A stretch of DNA of 34,691 nt, from contig JAOTXY010000031.1 in assembly GCA_029862125.1 (NCBI GenBank), forward strand, positions 1-34,691. Direction: 5' to 3'. Shown in pieces: positions 32,425 through 34,691 of this stretch. The translations under genes and the position numbers were made by a program. This stretch comes from Gammaproteobacteria bacterium. Lineage in GTDB: Bacteria > Pseudomonadota > Gammaproteobacteria > GCA-001735895. Position 1 is the stretch's first letter. Each line of letters opens with the position of its first letter. Below the pieces are notes generated by a model that worked only from the letters and a program-made list of their open reading frames with translations, ran no database searches and was not told where the DNA came from.

Positions 32425-33102
32425 TCAAAGTGCTGCCATTAAAAAGGCGGTTATCAACGGATGAACTCTCTGCTTCAACGCTGATCGTTCGGGTTGGAAA
32501 GCGGTGCCGATAAAAAAGCGATGACCCGGGATTTCGCATACACGCGGTTCGCCGTTGTCATCATGCCCACTAAACCTTAACTGACTGTTTTCGAAGACTT
32601 GCACGAAATCTCGATTGACTCCGAATCCGCAATGGTACTCTTCCAGCACCCTTTCGGCTTGATATATATCACCTGCCCTGGAACCGCGCTCAATATTTAT
32701 CGCTTCGGCCTGATCGTAAAGCTGGCATGCCAACGGCGCAATCACTGGCATCGATGTATCCGGATCATCCTCGAGACTGGCGGCAGACTCGAAACCAAGC
32801 ACGTTCCTCGCAAATTCGATCACGGTATGCTGATAGCCTGCACAGGTGCCAAGAAAAGGGAGTTCGTTTTCACGAGCGAACTTGATTGCGTCTATCACCG
32901 CTGCCGGCTTTTCGTAGGGACTAAACGGAACACACCACAATGCGTCGAACTCAGGCATCGCCTGCTGATTCAATTCAGCAGTGCGTACCCAGATTTGCTT
33001 AACCTCTGTCGCTAACGCTTGAGCCGCGAGATCGATCGCCAGCGGGATTGCCTGATGAGCAACAACCGCCTGGTCATAGTCCCCGAGCAACAAAATTCTC
33101 AT
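32425..33102 (-). CDS. CTP synthase C-terminal-like amidotransferase domain protein, lacking the usual catalytic His
   Basis: This stand-alone 225 aa protein resembles the class I glutamine amidotransferase domain of CTP synthase: FLGTCAGYQHTVIEFARNVL (84-103) parallels PyrG's glutaminase elbow, with Cys87, and EIPGHRFFIGTAFQPE parallels the PyrG end where a catalytic His precedes PE. Here Gln203 replaces that His while Glu205 remains, so the Cys-His-Glu triad is incomplete. It matches a known family described as CTP synthase C-terminal-related (seleno)proteins; YHCGFGVN (156-163) may hold the Cys that is Sec in some members. I start it at ATG 33102 (MRILLLGDYD), which removes 10 upstream residues overlapping the neighbour. 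Function unknown. Confidence 0.8.
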   Translation of the reverse strand: MRILLLGDYDQAVVAHQAIPLAIDLAAQALATEVKQIWVRTAELNQQAMPEFDALWCVPFSPYEKPAAVIDAIKFARENELPFLGTCAGYQHTVIEFARNVLGFESAASLEDDPDTSMPVIAPLACQLYDQAEAINIERGSRAGDIYQAERVLEEYHCGFGVNRDFVQVFENSQLRFSGHDDNGEPRVCEIPGHRFFIGTAFQPERSALKQRVHPLITAFLMAAL

Positions 33103-33112
33103 CACCGCGTAC

Positions 33113-33580
33113 TCACGTTTCAGGACCCACATACTTTTCCATGAACACGCTTAATGGATCAGTAACATAGGTTCCAAACGGGCCCCGTTCACGGTAGCCG
33201 AGCTTGCGATACAAACCCAGGGCCTCAGGCTGCTTAATCCCGGTCTCAAGTCGAAACAGCGTAACACCGCGGTTTTCCAGTTCACCTTCCAGGTAGCGCA
33301 TGATTTTATTTGACAGGCCTTTACCACGGTGTTGCGCAAGCACGAACACGCGCTTGATTTCGGCATAGCTAATATCGTCCTGCAGAATCTTGGCAGCCCC
33401 ACTGGCAACCAGTTCACCGTCGATGCGACAACCCACGAACAACACGTTGGGCCTCTTCAGGTCCTCGCTGTTCTCAAGATGGGTACTCTCAACCGGGTAG
33501 AGATCAGTGTAATAGGCATCGGAGGCTGCGATCAATGCCTGTACATCCGGCGAATCAGGATCGAGGTACTCGATATCCAT
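33113..33580 (-). CDS. GNAT family N-acetyltransferase, first of a pair
   Basis: A 155 aa acetyl-CoA-dependent acetyltransferase. The acetyl-CoA loop is QHRGKGLSNKIM, preceded by the beta4 strand EIKRVFVLA and followed by RLETGIKQPEALGLYRKLGY, the standard GNAT order. The ATG at 33580 (MDIEYLDPD) is placed just after the next gene's stop; a GTG at 33601 would add 7 residues and overlap it. Neither has a clear ribosome binding site. The substrate is unknown. It sits in a tight minus-strand row with a second GNAT gene in front (1 base apart) and the amidotransferase-like gene behind (10 bases). Confidence 0.85.
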   Translation of the reverse strand: MDIEYLDPDSPDVQALIAASDAYYTDLYPVESTHLENSEDLKRPNVLFVGCRIDGELVASGAAKILQDDISYAEIKRVFVLAQHRGKGLSNKIMRYLEGELENRGVTLFRLETGIKQPEALGLYRKLGYRERGPFGTYVTDPLSVFMEKYVGPET

Positions 33581-33581
33581 G

Positions 33582-34013
33582 CTAGGCGTTTTGATTTGCA
33601 CTGTTAACGAAGGAATACATTTCGATTTCGGCCCGGTGTATCCAGCCGCGATTCAACCAGAAAGCACGACCCGAACTATTATCGGCCAACACGTGCACAT
33701 GCGATTTGACAATTCCCTCCAGTTTCAATGCATCGAGACACAACTCGACCAGTTTATCGCCGACACCCTTGCCACGTAGCTCGGGGGTTACTGCCAGGTG
33801 TTGAATATAGCCGCGCCTGCCATCATGACCGGCCATCAGGGTGCCGACAATACCGGTCTTGTCCTGCGCCACGAAACTGAGTCCCGGGTTGCGCTGCAGA
33901 TACTTTCCGGTACTTTGACGGGAGTCGGCGTCACGCAGACTGAGGCCATTACAGGTGCCCCACAGGGCCATGACTGCTTCGTGATCGGAGAGTTTCATGT
34001 TGCGATAAATCAT
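33582..34013 (-). CDS. GNAT family N-acetyltransferase, second of a pair
   Basis: A 143 aa acetyltransferase of a different subgroup from its neighbour. The acetyl-CoA loop is PELRGKGVGDKLVE, after the strand GYIQHLAVT; the late HVLADNSSGRAFWLNRGW segment is typical of small-amine or YpeA-like GNATs. The ATG at 34013 has GGCGGA about 3 to 8 bases upstream and is the first gene of the row 34013 to 31421, possibly to 30665. The upstream gap (34014-34171) holds a candidate promoter. The substrate is unknown. Confidence 0.87.
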   Translation of the reverse strand: MIYRNMKLSDHEAVMALWGTCNGLSLRDADSRQSTGKYLQRNPGLSFVAQDKTGIVGTLMAGHDGRRGYIQHLAVTPELRGKGVGDKLVELCLDALKLEGIVKSHVHVLADNSSGRAFWLNRGWIHRAEIEMYSFVNSANQNA

Positions 34014-34073
34014 CGGTCCGCCATATTAATGAATTCGTCCGCTGACGCAATCCAGGCATTACTGTGTCCCCAT

Positions 34074-34103
34074 ATTTTAATCACTGCTGTTTTCCTGCTA
34101 CAA
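34074..34103 (-). promoter_or_regulatory. Weak candidate promoter for the GNAT-led gene row
   Basis: On the minus strand TTGTAG (34098-34103), an 18-base spacer and TAAAAT (34074-34079). The -10 is good, the -35 poor. Confidence 0.3.
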
Positions 34104-34171
34104 CAAAACCGTTCCCTCAATTAGAAAAAATGAATCGACGAATCTTCGTTTAATCTCCAGCTACACTGCAA

Positions 34172-34691
34172 TTAACCATCGGTTCGACGTGAAAAGAGCT
34201 TACTCAATTCGGCGTCGGGTATTTGTTCGCTGGCAAAATCAAAGCTGCCCTGCTCGAGCATTTCCTGCGCGGCTCGTCGAACCAGGCCAAATGTTGCTCT
34301 TGCGAGCGATCCACCGATACTGATACGGGTAACGCCGGCCTGGCGTAATTCGGCTAATGAAATCGGCGTACCGGACAAACCCATGACGACGTTGACTGGC
34401 CCGTCAACTGCGTCAACCAGCTCACTAATCGTATCAAGATCCCGGATACCGGGCACATACAGGCAATCGGCGCCGGCTTCACGATACCGGTTAACGCGTT
34501 CAACCGAATCTTTAAAGGGATCGGGGCTACCATACAGGTAGCATTCCGCGCGGGCCGTCAACACAAACGGATAATCAAGCTCCGCCACGGCCTGTTTCGC
34601 TGCGCGGACTCGTTCGACGGCCAGCTCGATATCATAAAGCGGGTGGCGCCGATCACCACAATAGTCCTCGATACTGGCACCGACAACACCG
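34172..34691 (-). CDS. PEP mutase / isocitrate lyase family protein, 5' end outside window
   Basis: The reading frame is open to the window edge, giving 172 residues of the C-terminal part. It starts in-window with VVGASIEDYCGD, the acidic metal-binding strand of the family, continues VRAAKQAVAELDYPFVLTAR, and has RYREAGADCLYVPG, VNVVMGLSG and GVTRISIGGSLARAT, the order of the PEP mutase/isocitrate lyase barrel. Many family members cleave or form C-C or P-C bonds on small oxoacids; the N-terminal substrate residues are outside the window, so the reaction cannot be told. A GTG at 34588 is internal and not a start. Confidence 0.85.
   Translation of the reverse strand, partial: GVVGASIEDYCGDRRHPLYDIELAVERVRAAKQAVAELDYPFVLTARAECYLYGSPDPFKDSVERVNRYREAGADCLYVPGIRDLDTISELVDAVDGPVNVVMGLSGTPISLAELRQAGVTRISIGGSLARATFGLVRRAAQEMLEQGSFDFASEQIPDAELSKLFSRRTDG

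Noticed and set aside
34138-34149. ACGAATCTTCGT hairpin after the PEP mutase family gene
   Set aside because: A 4-bp stem with no adjacent T-run; too weak to call.

Overview
The window reads as a chromosomal segment of a gammaproteobacterium of intermediate GC content. The evidence is the gammaproteobacterial order nnr-tsaE-ami-(insert)-mutL-miaA-hfq-hflX-hflK-hflC-DUF2065-hisZ-purA on the minus strand, followed by rnr-rlmB-rpsF, plus an Hfq, PPC and RNase R of clear gammaproteobacterial type. I cannot place it below class. HisZ and a MutL with the endonuclease motif suggest a lineage nearer Pseudomonas-like or deep-branching marine groups than Enterobacteria. This is inference.

Region 1 (1-3791): rpsF, rlmB and rnr on the minus strand, then a divergently transcribed tRNA-Leu(CAG) with a good promoter. 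Region 2 (3820-9175): a small exported protein gene convergent with a large secreted reprolysin-like zinc metalloprotease. The whole block is tandemly duplicated. The second protease is intact, but the second copy of the small gene has decayed to a remnant whose last ~100 bp remain strikingly conserved. Both proteases have a signal peptide, a Cys-Gly-Val pro-region motif, a metzincin zinc site and a C-terminal Gly/TM/Arg sorting-like tail. Region 3 (9293-23580): the housekeeping cluster (purA, hisZ, DUF2065, hflC, hflK, hflX, hfq, miaA, mutL, tal, [alpha/beta hydrolase on plus], Tat-exported amidase, tsaE, nnr). Region 4 (23729-28802): plus-strand metabolism, with ppc, an FAH-family enzyme and a cysteine synthase-like enzyme. 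Region 5 (28814-34691): accessory genes: an MFS permease, a LysE/ArgO exporter and a TauE/SafE permease, then a tight minus-strand run of an unknown protein, a dual-specificity-type phosphatase, a stand-alone CTP-synthase-like amidotransferase domain lacking the usual catalytic His, and two GNAT acetyltransferases. Last comes a PEP mutase/isocitrate lyase family gene cut by the window edge.

Functionally, most of the window is translation, RNA metabolism, membrane quality control, DNA repair, cell-wall splitting and central carbon metabolism. I find no CRISPR array, IS element, prophage or obvious defence system. The least ordinary parts are the duplicated protease block (with its selectively conserved remnant and diverging sorting tails) and the phosphatase/amidotransferase/acetyltransferase cluster. 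All promoters and hairpins were found by eye and are predictions.
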